Part shown: in pieces, positions 31,529 to 44,106 of the stretch
How the letters are laid out: each line of letters opens with the position of its first letter
How positions within the stretch are numbered: position 1 is the stretch's first letter
Source of the DNA: Saussurea involucrata
Lineage: Eukaryota > Streptophyta > Magnoliopsida > Asterales > Asteraceae
Assembly: GCA_033807775.1 (NCBI GenBank)
Contig: CM066327.1
Location: 93,270,295 to 93,334,294 of the forward strand
DNA: 64,000 nucleotides
Direction of reading: 5' to 3'
Notes under the pieces: generated by a model
Database searches by the model: none
Told to the model about the DNA's origin: nothing
The model's input: the letters and a program-made list of their open reading frames with translations, nothing else
Translations under genes and position numbers: made by a program

Positions 31529-34500
31529 TTATAAAGGTTCTTCCTTGATGAGAAGTTCATCAAGGGTCTTTGATGTGGGGATCATCCAGTCAGGGACATC
31601 TTCTCCTTGATTCTTTTTCTTCAGAGCTGCTTCAAAAATCAAGGGCTTCAGGTGTCTAGCTTTGATGTTGCGTCTGACTTCACACCAGTATACGAGATCT
31701 CTGAGTTGTTCGATGGGAGCGATGTCTAGCTCAGAGATACGTTGAAAGTGATGATTTCCATAGTAATCTAAAAAGAATATACCATAGGGATCACTTACAA
31801 CTGTGCCAGGAATGAATATTTCTCCAGGTGGTAGGGAGGTGTCAAGCATTGAGAGATCGGCATCAGGGCCAACAATTTCAGCACGAGAGAAACCAATGCC
31901 CGTTTCATTCCGAATATGAGGACCTGAACCAGAGGCTTTCTTTTTCTTATCAGAGACTTTTCTTGGTTGAGGAAGAGTAGGAGGAATATCCACAGCAGAT
32001 GAAAGCAGACCGATCTGTTTGTTCAAGATCTTCTCGACATGGCTTTTGAACTTTGAGCGCGATCCTTGAATGGCTAATTTTGTTTCTAACCATTCAGAGA
32101 GACCAAACTTTTCTAAGGTAGCAGCATAGAAAGTTTGCTTGGTTTCGTCATCTCTGTAGACGTCCACTTCAACAACAGGAACTTCAGCGTACAGTCTTCC
32201 TCTGATGTTTGCCTTGACGATTTTGGATGGTCTAGATCGATAGGTCAGCATTTGTTTAGCCCATTCCAAAGTCGTATCAGAGACCTTAGACTTTTCTCTA
32301 ATGATCTCTTGAGCATCATCCCATAGCTGACGTTGAACATCAATGGGAACTCTTTTCAGCTTGGGGTCTTTTATTGATCGTTGAGTAAGCTTGATGGCGT
32401 ATTCTCTGTCTTTTTCTTCAGCTTCCTTTCTTTCAGCGATTAGGCGTTCAGCTCTGAGGTGTTCCTAGTATTCAGCTTTGGAAATTCTGAACTTTGGAGG
32501 AACTGAAGGAAGTTGATCACGCCTCAGAATGATTCGCTGATCCTCGAATCGCTTTATTATTTCCTCTCTTCTTTTCTGATCCTCTTCACTTAGCTTTTGA
32601 GGAGCTAAGGAAGGTATGCCTCTGTGCGAGAGTAGCTGTTCTTCTAGTTCATCAGTCTCAGAGATTAAATCTAAGACTGGGATAGTTTCATCAGTTGCCG
32701 CAACTGGTATTATTGGTTTAGTCGCAGTTGTGGAGCCTTCAGCGATATCCTCAAACAGGGGAGAGGACTAGCTGAAACACAGCGATCTTACAAGTAAGAA
32801 CTTGGGTAGAATCAGATAGAGAGAATTGGTTCAAGTGTATAGGCTTGGGTAGTGGAACTGATAGTGTATGAAAGAGGAGGGATGAAGTGAGAGATGTTTA
32901 GTATACCTGACAAACCGGCTTTTTAAGCAAGATTATCAGATTGTCATCTTCAGCGACGCTTTTGCCTTTGCCTTTCTCAGCTCCAGAGGCTGAGGGTTTT
33001 GTCTTTGTCCGCTCCCCTGAAGGTTCATTTATCGATATTCCCTTAAGAGCTTTGATCTTTGGAGCAGGTTTGACGATAAAGAAGTCATCATCATCATCAT
33101 CATCATTCTTTGGAGAAGAAGATGGTTCATCATCAGGGATGTCGACGACTTCATCATCTTCTGCTTCGGATTCGGTTTTATCAGCTTCTTCTTCGAGTTG
33201 CTCCCCCTCAGATACAGAGGCGAGCTTCTCGGTTTCCTCAGGGTTTTCATCTCCCTGAGGTCCAGCGGTGGTTTCTTCAGCATTCGTCTTCTCTCCCCTA
33301 ATAGATTCATCATGGGAAAGATCTTCAGCGCTCTTGGAGAGTTCTTCAGCGCTCTTCTCCCCCTCTTTTTCATGATGACTGGGGGAGGAATGGGTAGATT
33401 CAGCAGCGTTGGTAGGTTCTCTGTCTTCTTGGCCAGAGAGACCTATACAAACTTCAATCTTTGCTATTCTGTCTTCAAGGCCAGAAATAGCAGGATTGAT
33501 CTTCCTCAGCTCAGTGCGATCCGCCGCTGTGAAGTTGTCAGATTCAGGGACGGGGGCAGGAGCAGGATCAGGATTATTTGCTTTGTGTAGCAGCTGCTCG
33601 ATCATCGTTTTCATTGAACTAACGTCGGTCTTTACAGAGCCTAAGTCAGTCTTCACAGTAGACATATCCACCTCTAGATGTCCAACCGATGTCTTCAGCG
33701 ATGTAACCTCGCTGGACATGGATGAAACTGAATTTTTGAGAGAGGTGTAGTCTGTGTAGATGTCAGTGAGCACCTTGGCTCAGTCGCTGAGATTTTTATC
33801 CACCTGCTTCATGTCATCTGTGGAAGCCTTCTTCTCCACCACCGTTGTCAGCTTGTTCAGATTCTCTCCAGCGTTTGTTACAGCTGTAGAGTTATTAGTA
33901 AGAGTGGTGGTGAGATCTGTCAGCGTTGTCTCCACAGCTTTCAGAGAGGAGTTGATGTCTCCCAAATTAGGACCTGTAACATATAAGAACTTATGAACAT
34001 AGGAAAGCTCAGAAGTTTGGGGTTTAGTCACAGTATTTATGGGTTGGTGTGTACCTGCAGGAGGATTGGTGAATTCATCAAAATCACGGGTTCCTGAGTA
34101 AAGTTCCATGTCATCTTCAAAAGTGCCCATGGAGTGTCTTGATGGCCCTGTCTTCATCATTCCTGGAGAATCAGCTTTAGGTTCCGAAGAAATGATGGCA
34201 GCTCCAGTGAGATCTGGAGTAGAGACCAAATGAGTGGAGGGAGGAGCGAAGGATAAGAATGGTGATTGGGTTCTGAGTTCAGCGTTGGATTCGCTGACAA
34301 TCACTTCATCAGTCTTTTGAGAGACTGAAGGAGGTTGGGTAGGTTCCAAGTTTGTAACCTCGGCGTTTAGAGACGCTGAAGTTGGGATTAAAGGGATGGC
34401 TTGTTCAGGTGTGGCAGAGCGTACCACTGAACGTTCCTTCAGCTCTGCAGAAAGAGCTGAGGAGTCTTCAGCATGAAGTTGCTGGGGTTGCTCCTTTGTT

Positions 34501-35546
34501 TACTTGATCCTTTTAGAACCAAGTGGGGTTGATGAATGTTTCCTTTTAAGAGGAATAGAGGTAGCAGCTGGGGTATCAGCGGTGGGTTTGTCCGCTGAAG
34601 GAGCTGCAGAAGTAGAAGAAGGAGTAGGGTTAAGAAGAGTCATGAGTGTAGAAAGACGTACCTCATTCAGCATCGGTTTGAAGTCGAGTATCTTTGGGCC
34701 GACCTGAGAGAGTTTCAGGTCACCTTCAGTTGGGTAGCTCTCTTTCAGGCCATATTGGAAGATGGCGCTGATGAATCGGGGGTAGGGAACCCATGGAGGT
34801 CTGTCAGCGATGGTGTCCACCCTTAGAACTAGGTCATCATAGATAATTGATGCCCAGTCTATGTTGAGACCTTTCAGCAGTGCATACCCCATTGTTTGCT
34901 GAGGTTTAGCGGCTTGGTCAGAGGAGCCGCTCTTTGCAGTCATACAGCTGATAAGATGAGCGAAGATGAAATTCATCTCGCTGGGCATTTTCGATTTCTT
35001 GATAATCGTTAGCTTCTTCTCGGCCTTCATGCCTCTGCCGATTTCCCATATATAGCCCATTGCATCGAAAAATGCAATGATGGCTTCCCTATCTGAATTT
35101 TTCTTAGGGTCAGGGAGGGGAACGAACGGTTTTTCCTTGGTAGCTATTGGAAGTCTGAGAGCTTTGCGAATAATGGCAGGGGTGATCTTCACCGTTCCAT
35201 ATTCGATGTCGCAGAGGATGCAATCGATTGTTTTGGAGGGGTCTTTGGCTTAAGGAAGTTGAGAGTGTCTGGCTGAGTACCAGAATTGTGAGAGCAAAAG
35301 CTGATGTGCAGGAGGTGTTATGGTCAGGGCTGTAGAGATGCAGCAATTCTTTAGGAAATTCACAGCATCATCTAGATGTGTGACTTGCTTTCGAGGAGGA
35401 AACTCGAAAAGCGCATAAAGGTTGTTCACCTTAGTCCAATCCAGTTTGTCAAGGGCAAACTTGACTTGAGGAGCCTTCAGGATGTCCATTTCCTCAGTAT
35501 CAGCGGAGATGTTCTCAGCGGTAGCAGGAATGTCAGACGAGGCCAT
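31529..35546 (-). pseudogene. ORF3 of element A
   Basis: Starts at ATG 35544-35546. Exon-like part 1 (35546-32907, 880 codons in one frame): N-terminal domain (FPPRKQVTHLDDAV, FFDAMGYIWEIGR, CMTAKSGSSDQAAKP, VPYPRFISAIFQYG), a basic NLS-like end (LKRKHSSTPLGSKRIK, about 34503-34553), a heptad-rich coiled coil (SEVTSLKTSVGHLEVDM, 33720-33600), then an acidic Glu/Asp-rich region. Part 2 (32767-31529, 412 codons) follows a 139-nt intron-like gap and ends with a conserved domain (RISELDIAPIEQLRDLVYWC). Stops at about 35250, 34500, 33780 and 32470 break it. No signal peptide or membrane helix is visible. Function unknown; nuclear localisation is inferred from the basic cluster. Confidence 0.75.
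32768..32906 (-). other. Candidate intron in ORF3 of element A
   Basis: 139 nt. The donor is CAG|GTATAC after codon 880, and the acceptor is TTTCAGCTAG with a nearby CAG alternative 4 nt earlier. Excising 139 nt joins two frames exactly in phase and removes several stops. B has the same gap and length. Confidence 0.6.
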
Positions 35547-36539
35547 TTCTCTGTATTATCAGTTCAACCAAAGATGTTAACAAATAAGAATAATCTTAAT
35601 GTGGAAAGAATTTCCATTAAGATGGTTCAAATTTTATCCATTTCATTCAGACACAAATGTCTTAATGAAGATTAGGGTTTTTCTAGATTTTAAGAAATGA
35701 AATATAAAACCTATTTATTCTTGTTATCCAGTTTTCTATGAAGAATTAGATTCTGGAAACGAATGAAGAACAAGTTTAAGATTTTCGCATTTAAACTTGA
35801 AGAACAACCATGAAATGGTTGTGTTCATAAAATCATGAAACAAAATGATTTCATTTTTAAGAAGTTCTTTTGTTTGATCCTGTTAAAACAAAGAAGAGAT
35901 CAGAAACAAGTTATACGCATTTGGTAATGAATAAGAACATATTTAACCTTGATGTTTGATGAAGATGATGATGAACAGTTCTTGAAGTTTTTGAAATCAC
36001 AAATGCAACAGTGAATTCTTTCTTGCGGAGGAAGATTGAGTTCGCGTAAAAGAAAAATATAAACAAAGAATTTGTTTATATAGAGAGATTAGAGAGAGAA
36101 CATCTTGAGCGGGAAAAGATTTTCATCATGACACGGACACGTGTTTGCATTTGATTGGAAGTTTGAACGAGACGTGCAAAACGTGTGTCAGGAAGAGAAA
36201 CGTGTCGGGGTTTTATCCGTTGCAATGACGTCACAACTGTCCTTTCATATTCTTGGTTGTCTCTGAGGTTTTGAAAAACTCAGGGATACTTTTGAAAACA
36301 TGAAGCACTGAATGAAGATATTCATCGATGGTTTTAAGAAATTTCAAAATATCGATGTTAAGGAAGAGATATTCAGCGATGCATTTTGTTTTGAAATCTT
36401 GCATTTTCATGCGATTGTCAGAGAGAGAAAACATACCTTGATATCAGTTTAACAAAGTTTTATTCAGAGAGAAGATCATTGAATAGGTTATACGAGTTGA
36501 TTTTATCCTATCGCTGATTAATGTGAACCGCTGAATATT
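35547..36539. other. Spacer between pol and ORF3 of element A
   Basis: No coding sequence. It contains a candidate promoter (separate entry) and a candidate 397-nt leader intron on the minus strand: donor AAG|GTTAAATATG (intron starts at 35947) and acceptor GATAATACAG (ends at 35551), five bases before the ORF3 ATG. The intervening DNA is strongly AT-rich, as plant introns are. Confidence 0.5.
36075..36144 (-). promoter_or_regulatory. Candidate internal promoter for ORF3 of element A
   Basis: G-box ACACGTGT at 36137-36144, followed 55 bp on by TATATAAA (36075-36082) on the coding strand, about 530 bp before the ORF3 ATG. The CACGTGTC core and the TATA box are conserved in B. Confidence 0.55.
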
Positions 36540-39500
36540 TTATCCTTCAAAGTTTAGCATTCCAAGCTCGCTGATGAGAAAGTTGAATCTTGTCTCATCA
36601 AGAGGTTTGGTAAATAAGTCAGCTAACTGATAATCAGTTGGGATAAAATGAAGTTCTATATCACCATTCATCACATGATCTCTGATAAAATGATATATGA
36701 TTTCTATATGTTTGGTCTTTGAATGTAGTACTGGATTGTTTGCTATAGCGATGGCACTTGTGCTGTCGCAATAGATTGGAATTTTGGAGAGCTAAAGATC
36801 ATAGTCTAGTAGCTGATTTCTCATCCATAAGACTTGAGAGCAACAGCTTCCAGCAGCTACATATTCAGCTTCAGTTGTGGAAGTGGACACTGAGTTTTGC
36901 TTTTTACTTGTCCAACTTACCAGCTTTCCACCCAGGAGCTGGCATCCTCCTGTGGTGCTTTTTCTATCCAATTTGCAACCTGCAAAATCACTATCTGAAT
37001 AGGCGGTTAGATCGAATCCTGAATCTTTGGGATACCAAAGACCTAGATTCGCTGTACCCTTAAGATATCCAAAAATTCGCTTAACAGCTTTCATATTAGA
37101 TATCTTAGGTTCAGCTTGATATCGTGCACACAAGCATGTTGCAAACATAATATCGGGTCGGCTAGCTGTAAGATACAATAGTGAGCCGATCATTCCACGG
37201 TACAGCGTGACATTGACAGGAACACCCTTAGTGTCCTTATCAAGTGTCAGCGGTGGTGCCATAGGGGTTTTCATAGCTGAACTTTTAGTTAAGTCGAATT
37301 TCTTCAGCATATCTTTAACATACTTTCCCTGATTAATAAAAGTTCCTTTTTCAGTTTGCTTAATCTGAAGACCAAGGAAATATGTTAGTTCACCCATCAT
37401 GCTCATTTTGTACTCATCTTTCATTCTATCAGCGAAACGAGTACAAAGCTCAGGGTTAGTAGAACCAAATATAATGTCATCAACATATATTTGAACTAGA
37501 ATGATATGACCTTTTACTTTTCTAAAAAATAGAGTTTTGTCAATCTTACCTCGCTTAAATTTTTCAATATGGAGATAAGTGGAAAGAGTGTCATACCATG
37601 CACGTGGAGCTTGCTTTAAGCCATAAAGTGCCTTATCCAGTTTATAAACATAACCTGGACGCTTAGAATCTGAGAATCCTGGAGGTTGTTCCACATACAC
37701 TTCTTCATTCAGCTTTCCATTCAGAAACGCTGACTTAACATCCATCTGATGTACTTTGAAGTTTTTGTGTACAACATATGCTAAGAATAGACTAATAGAT
37801 TCAAGTCTTGCTACTGGAGCAAATGTTTCGTCATAATCTATACCTTCCTCTTGTCTGTATCCCTGAGCAACAAGTCGAGCTTTGTTGCGGGTTATAGTAC
37901 CATGTTCGTCCAACTTATTTCGATAGACCCATTTAGTGCCTATCACAGTTTTATAAGTTGGTTTTTGAACAAGTTTCCAAACTTTGTTTCTTTCGAATTC
38001 AGTCAGCTCTTCTTGCATGGCGCTGACCCAGTTTGGATCTTTGAGGGCATCATCTACTTTCTTTGGTTCAGTTAGTGAAATAAAATTTACAAATAAACAA
38101 ATATTACCTGCACTTCGTCGAGTCTGAATCCCAGCGTTTGGATCACCAAGAATTTGATCAATTGGGTGATTTATAGTCCATCGCTGAGCCGGAGTGTGAG
38201 ACGCTGACTCAACTTGAACTGGGGGAGCTGAAGATGAAGCTTCAGCGACGTCGGGAGTATCAGCCAAGAGAGGAATGGATGCAGTTGTCATTATATTCAC
38301 TGATTGCTGAGAAGTAGATGGAATGTCTGGGTCATTTGGTTCAGCGTTAGGTATAGTGTTTATAGAGACAGCTGAGATCCAAGAAGTTTCAGCTTCACTA
38401 TTCTGCATATTTGGAATGATAGGAGAACTATCATCTTCTACTGGATGAGCATGAGAAGTGGGGATATCTTCTAAATCACCAAGATGAGAAAACATCCATT
38501 GATTAAGTTCTTCAGTATCAGCGGACGGTTTAGAGTTCGCTGAACGGGATTCGTCAAACGTGACGTGAATAGTTTCTTCTACGGTTTGTCTTCTACGATT
38601 GAAGACTCTGAAGGCTTTGGAAACTAAGGAGTATCCAAGAAAGATTCCATCATCAGCCTTAGGATCAAACTTTCCAAGAGCATCTCTGTTGTTCAGTATA
38701 AAACACTGACATCCAAAGATGTGAAGAAAGCTGATTGAAGGCTTTCTCCCATGAAAGAGTTCATAGACTGTCTTTTTGAATCTTTTGACTATCAGCGACC
38801 TGTTTTGCGTAAAACAAGCAGTGTTGACAGCTTCTGCCCAAAACTGAGTAGGCAGGTGAGAATCGCTGAGCATTGAACGTGCAGCTTCAATAATTGTTCT
38901 ATTTCTTCTTTCAGCGACTCCATTTTGTTGCGGTGTTCTCACTGAAGAAAAGTTGTGAGAAATACCCTTACTCTCAAGGAAGGAATCAAGAGAACTGTTT
39001 TTGAATTCAGTTCCATGATCACTCCTTATTGAGCGAACGGTCAGATTGTTTAGGGTTTCCATCTTCCGAACAAAGGTGATGAGTTCTTCAGGGGTGTCAC
39101 TCTTAGAACGGAGAAACATTACCCAAGTGAGGCGAGAGAATTCATCAACTATGACCAGCGTATATTTCTTTCCAGCAATGGATTGTTTGTTAACAGGGCC
39201 AAACAAATCCATATGGAGTAGTTGTAGAGGAGATGACACTGAAGAAACTTGCTTTGACTTAAAGCTTAATTTGGACTGCTTCCCTTTTTCACACGCTGAA
39301 CATAAAGACTCTTTCCCGTATGAATGCTGAGGTAGACCAGTGACTAACTCTTTTGAAGAAAGAATGTTCAGTGTCTTGAAGTTTAGATGAGATAGCCTCT
39401 TATGCCATTGCTAGTTGACATCAGATGAGGCCTTTGAGAAGAAACAGGAGTTCTCAGTGGTTGTTGAGTCCATGTTTATTACATAAACATTTTCCAAACG

Positions 39501-40020
39501 ATAACCGCTGAGAGCCATCTTCTCCTTTTTGTCAGCGACAAAGCATGATTCCTTAGTAAAGATTACTTTGTTATCCATGTTGCAAAGCTGACTGATGCTT
39601 AGAAGATTATGCTTCAGCCATTCAACATATGCGACTTTTCTGAAGGAGTTTGTACCATTTGAAAGTACACCATACCCTCGGGTATGTCCTTTTCCATTTT
39701 CCAAACGATAACCGCTGAGAGCCATCTTCTCCTTTTTGTCAGCGACAAAGCAGGATTCCTTAGTAAAGATTACTTTGTTATCCATGTTGCAAAGCTGACT
39801 GATGCTTAGAAGATTATGCTTCAGCCATTCAACATATGCGACTTTTCTGAAGGAGTTTGTACCATTTGAAAGTACACCATACCCTCGGGTGTGTCCTTTT
39901 CCATTTCCACCGAAACGTTACAGAGGGACCCTTCTCTTCCTTGTATTCAGCGAGCAGGCTTTTCTTTCCAGTCATGTGTCTAGAGCATCCGCTATCAAGA
40001 TACCAGATACCCTTCTTAAC
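36540..40020 (-). pseudogene. pol: pol of element A: protease, integrase, RT, RNase H
   Basis: Begins right after the acceptor-like site at 40021. Protease motif WYLDSGCSRHMTG; GAG-pre-integrase region with a 207-bp in-frame tandem duplication (39490-39903); HHCC region near 39410-39290; integrase core (LHMDLFGPV, IRSDHGTEF, QQNGVAERRNRT); a Ser/Pro-rich linker; RT (KARLVAQGY, MDVKSAFLNG, YVDD at 37476-37487); RNase H (YSDSDFAGC, STTEAEYVAAGSC); end FTKPLDETRFNFL. Defects: a frameshift near 39918 (CGAAACGTTACAG against CGAAAGTCACAG in B), a stop at about 39410 and a CAG-to-TAG stop at 36792. The natural stop is at 36540-36542. Confidence 0.92.
39490..39903 (-). repeat. 207-bp in-frame tandem duplication in pol of element A
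   Basis: Copies start at 39490 and 39697 and differ by two or three bases. B has one copy. The unit covers 69 codons (GKGHTRGYGVLSNGT to ALSGYRLEN). TTTTCCA at both ends suggests slippage between short matches. Confidence 0.93.
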
Positions 40021-40041
40021 CTGCAATACAAAGGAAGATTA
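40021..40041 (-). other. gag-pol junction of element A: stop followed by splice-acceptor-like sequence
   Basis: The coding strand reads WVPKKN, TAA (40039-40041), then TCTTCCTTTGTATTGCAG ending at 40021. Pol continues in the same frame. CTAAT, overlapping the stop, fits a plant branch-point consensus. Conserved in B. Confidence 0.55.
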
Positions 40042-42456
40042 GTTTTTCTTGGGTACCCACTTAACCATGTATACACATTTGTCAGTGGAAGTAGTTGGAA
40101 TGGAAGATTCAGCAGTCTTCGCAACATTTGAAGATTCAGCTTTGTCTTTCTTCACTTTGGTTAATTTCTTAACCCCAGTGGTAGGATTCATCTTGACCTG
40201 ATTTGCACCAGGGTTGGTCTTCTTTGCCTTGGGGGCAATCTTCACCTTAGCTATCTTTTCAGCTTTGGTGGCTGTGGGGCACTTACTAGCAATATGATCG
40301 GTAAGTCCACAGTTATAACATTTCCTATAACTAAAAGTAGTTCTAGGACCATTTGAATGCTGAGCATTTAATTTTGAATTAGAAGTGCCAGCACCAAGTA
40401 AACTATTGGCTTTAGAAATGGGACGAACATTCAGTTCTTCAGATTTCTTACCAAGGACATCCAATCTGAGTCTAGGAGTAGATCGCTGATTAGATCCAGA
40501 GATCTGCTTCCTTGATCCAGAGGGATTAGCCACTGAAGCTTTAGAAGCATTCAGCTTTGGTACTAAGGTACCCTTCTGAGGATTCTGGTAAATAACAATT
40601 CCTTTACCTTTGTCTTTAGAGACAGAGGTAGGTTTTGAATAAACCATTTTCTCCTTGCCTTTTGAGGAGGTAGGAGTTTCCTCAGGGATTGGTGTAACGG
40701 ACGAGGAGCACTGAGAAGATGAAGTGTCAGCGACTGAGGATACGAACGTTCCAAATTTAAGCATTGAACGCTCAGTGGTTGGTTTTGGAGTATCATATTT
40801 GTAACCCAAACCACGTTTATCACTCAGGGGAATCTGAGACTTTATTATCTCAGTGATCTTTATTGAAGAGTTACACCATCCTTCAACAGTAGCTTTTTCA
40901 GCTTTTAATGCAGCGATAGCTTCTGCTCGTTCGATTTTGTCTAGCTGATTTAAATATACTTGATCTTTAAAATCTTCTTCAATTTTAGAAAGCTTTTCTA
41001 TTTTAAGGTGGCAGTTTTTATGCTTTTCAGAGAGATCAAGATTTTGGTTTTCAACCACAGTTTTGCCGTTCATGGCTTCGTATAAACTTCTAGTCAAGAG
41101 ATCGATCTTTCGGAGACTATCAGCTTCATCAATATTTGCAATATTGGTAAAGAAAGAAGGTGATACCTGAATAGCAGATGTTGAAGTGGAGGGAATGTCT
41201 GAGCTTTCTTCCTCTTCTTCAATCTTGGCCATGAGACATAGATTTGCTTCATCATCTTCAGAGTCAGATGATGATGCTTCTTCATCAGAAGCAGCCCAAT
41301 CATAGTCAGCCATCAGGCCTTTATTCTTTTTCTTAAAGCTTTTCAGCTTAGCATATTTTTCTTTCAACTTTGAATATTTGTCATCTTTATTCCTTGGAAC
41401 AAAGGATTTCTTTGTAAAAGCTGAGGGACTAGAAACTTTCTTACACCTGCACTCGTTAGCGAAATGTCCTGTCTTTTCGCAGTTAAAACAAGTAGTAGTA
41501 GCCTTATCAACAAAAGCTGATGATCTAGGATTGTCAGTTATGGAAAGAGGTTTGTTCTTTCTAAACATTTTCTTTTTGGCAAATCTCCAGAACTTTTTAG
41601 TTAGGAGAGCCAAAGATTCATCATCATCTGAAGAATCAGAATCTGATGACCTTTCAGAGTTACTTTCTAACTCAGTGATAGTGACCGAGGTTCGCTATGT
41701 AGAAGGTTCCTCTGAGATTAAAGCAACAGGGGTGCTTTTGGAATCTTTTACAATATTCTTCTTAAGATGGCTCGATTGCTCATGATTCAGCAACGTGCCA
41801 TATAAGGTTGAAAGGGTCATTGATTTTAGATCCTTTGATAGCTTGAGACACATAGCATAATTGTCCCAGCTTTCAGGTAAATATTCTAGAAACTTTGTCA
41901 GTACTTCAAAGTTAGAATATTCCTTACCAACAGTTTTCAGATCTATAATTAAACAATTAAAACGTTGGTGAACTTCAGAGAGAGATTCATTCTTACCAGA
42001 AATGAAGCTTTCGTATTGTCTTACCAGGTTGATCTTTCTTGAGTCCTGGACTTCAGACGTTCCTTCATACTGAACACATATTGTGTCCCACACGGCTTTT
42101 GATGTTTTCAGATTCATGACGGAATGGTAGACTTCGTCAGGAAGAGCCATAGATAGTATGGATCTGGCTTTTGTATCTATAGCCACTTTCTTCTTATCTT
42201 CGTCAGTCCATTGAAAGATATCCTTAGGTACCAGCCTTTCTGGAATAGCAGGTCTATTCTCAGCGGCTGGAACAGCAACATCAATTCTTACAGGGATGAA
42301 TGGACCATTTTCGAGATAGTAAGGCATAGTAGGGTCTACACCTTCTAAGAAGAGTGTCATCCTATTTTTCCATAAGTTGAAGTTATCTTTGGAAAATCTA
42401 GGGGGTTTAGCAAGAGAACCATTGTCTATATAATTTGTGTTTGTGTTGGTGGCCAT
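40039..42456 (-). pseudogene. gag: gag of element A
   Basis: Starts at ATG 42454-42456 (MATNTNTNYI), about 65 bp after the primer site. UBN2-type Gag domain (LWKNRMTLFLEG, SKAVWDTICVQYEG, FNCLIIDLKTVGKEY, TLYGTLLNHEQ), an acidic linker, first zinc knuckle CFNCEKTGHFANEC (41449-41490), a basic/acidic region, a coiled coil near 41070-40900, a Ser/Lys-rich tail, second knuckle CYNCGLTDHIASKC (about 40280-40323) and the end MVKWVPKKN. One TAG (CAG in B) at 41695 interrupts an otherwise continuous 805-codon frame. It would coat and package the RNA. The long tail after the first knuckle is Sirevirus-like. Confidence 0.93.
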
Positions 42457-42520
42457 TTTCAGATAATAGCAAGGAAGAGAAATATCTTAGATTAGATATT
42501 GTTTATGAGATTAAACAAAT

Positions 42521-42534
42521 CCACTCTGATACGA
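42521..42534 (-). other. Primer-binding site of element A (altered tRNA-iMet site)
   Basis: The minus strand reads TCGTATCAGAGTGG, two bases from the LTR. It differs from the iMet consensus TGGTATCAGAGC at two positions. Confidence 0.8.
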
Positions 42535-42536
42535 CT

Positions 42537-43501
42537 TGTTGGTCCCGAAGGCCTATACAAGTTTGTAGAAGGGGGGTTGAATACAAACACACAGATTTTA
42601 CTTTTCTAAATTGTTTATTGATAAATCATTAACAATTTACAGCTTGTTGCGGAAACAAGATTAAGGATAAACCTAAATCTAAACAAGTTGGAACACTAAG
42701 GTTTCTTGCACTAAGAGAGATAAGGAAATTACTAATAATAACCTATCTTGAGAAAAGAGATTGAACTTGTCCAGAGTTAGCAAGTTACTTCAAAGGAAGT
42801 GGGTTCATCTCTTTATATACTGCATGGATTTAATTCAAGTCAGTATACACGTTACACGTGTCATCAGCTGGTTGGTTGCATGTCATTGACCTTGGTTGAC
42901 AACCTTAGTAGCCGCATGTATGAACAGTGTAGTATCAGAGTGGTTGTACGATTTCCGACAGTCGGAGGTTCTTTTCTGACATTTCGTACGGAGTCGTGCA
43001 AGGGGGGTTAGGGCAAAAGTACTTTGTACGAAGGACTTCATGATTAGCTTTTCGTTGATTCAGCGATTATCATTTTCTATTCAGCGAATGATAAAGTTCA
43101 GCGATAGCTGAAGTCTTGTACTTGATACTTCACGTTGAGTGGACAAATCTGAGTCTTCGCTGATCCGCATCAGTTCATTAGGAGACTTGTCGCTAGTTCT
43201 TGAGCTTGATCTTCGACTTCAGCGTAGAACCTTTGTTGACGTGAAACTTGTCTTCAGGAATCATATGTAAACAACTAACTTATCAGCGATCATCATAATG
43301 ATTGAATAGACTTAGAGCATTAATGATGAACAGTTTTCGCTGAATGTTTAACTTAAAAGAGCGAGAGTTCCTATCAGCGGTACTGTAAGATCTTAGTACT
43401 TATCAGCGATAGTGAAACTCTGATACATATTGTTTACTTACAATTTTCACTAAGTATATAAGATAGGGTCATTATCAAATCCCTGAGGGTTTGGATCAAC
43501 A
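42537..43501 (-). repeat. 5' LTR of element A
   Basis: 965 bp, TGTTGGTCCC to GGATCAACA. The G-run is only 6 (42571-42576). TATA box TATATAAAGAG on the minus strand near 42812-42820. It abuts the truncated LTR of B with no spacer. Confidence 0.93.
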
Positions 43502-43840
43502 GATCCGCATCAGTTCATTAGGAGACTTGTCGCTGGTTCTTGAGCTTGATCTTCGACTTCAGCGTAGAACCTTTGTTGACGTGAAACTTGTCTTCAGGGA
43601 TCATAAGTAAACAACTAACTTATCAGCGATCATCATAATGACTGAACAGACTCAGAGCATTAATGGTGAACAGTGTTCGCTGAATGTTTAATTTAAAGAG
43701 CGAGAGTTCCTATCAGCGGTACTGTAAGATCTTAGAACTTATCAGCGATAGTGAAACTCTGTTACATATTGTTTACTTACAATTTTCACTAAGTATATAA
43801 GAGAGGGTCATTATCAAATCACTGAGGGTTTGGATCAACA
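43502..43840 (-). repeat. Truncated 3' LTR of element B
   Basis: 339 bp corresponding to the LTR from position 632 onward (start GATCCGCATCAG). It shares AGGGATCAT, AATGGTGAACAGTGTTCG and TTTAATTTAAAGAG with B's 5' LTR, not with A. The polypurine tract follows at 43841-43853. Confidence 0.92.
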
Positions 43841-44106
43841 ATCTCCCCCTATTTGATTATGACATAGCAACAAAGAAAATTGCTATTTAATGAAAACATA
43901 AGGATAAAAAGAACTCATAAAATATTTGTCCCTTTTACAGTTTTCTGGGATCTTTTCAGTACTGATGGAATAAAGTACATTCGCTGAAATCTTTCATTAA
44001 AACTTTGAATCAGGTTACAAAGAGAAATGGAAAGATTACAAGTACGAGCGAAATAAATTACAAGTACAGAAGAATAACTGATACAATAGAGAAAAAGGCG
44101 ATCATA

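Larger units (their letters stand above)
30287..43501 (-). mobile_element. Element A: Sirevirus with gag, pol and ORF3
   Basis: Full layout on the minus strand: LTR 42537-43501, primer site, gag, pol, spacer with promoter-like boxes, ORF3, polypurine tract, LTR 30287-31257. The genes are near-complete but carry isolated nonsense changes, one frameshift and a 207-bp duplication. The bases just inside its right boundary with B (GATCC) are the expected target duplication; the left partner is not seen. Confidence 0.9.

Noticed and set aside
40021..40060. A mini-intron from GTACCC in WVPK to the GCAG at the gag-pol junction
   Set aside because: It would be under 45 nt, shorter than plant introns, and the donor is poor. 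A more distant donor would be needed.
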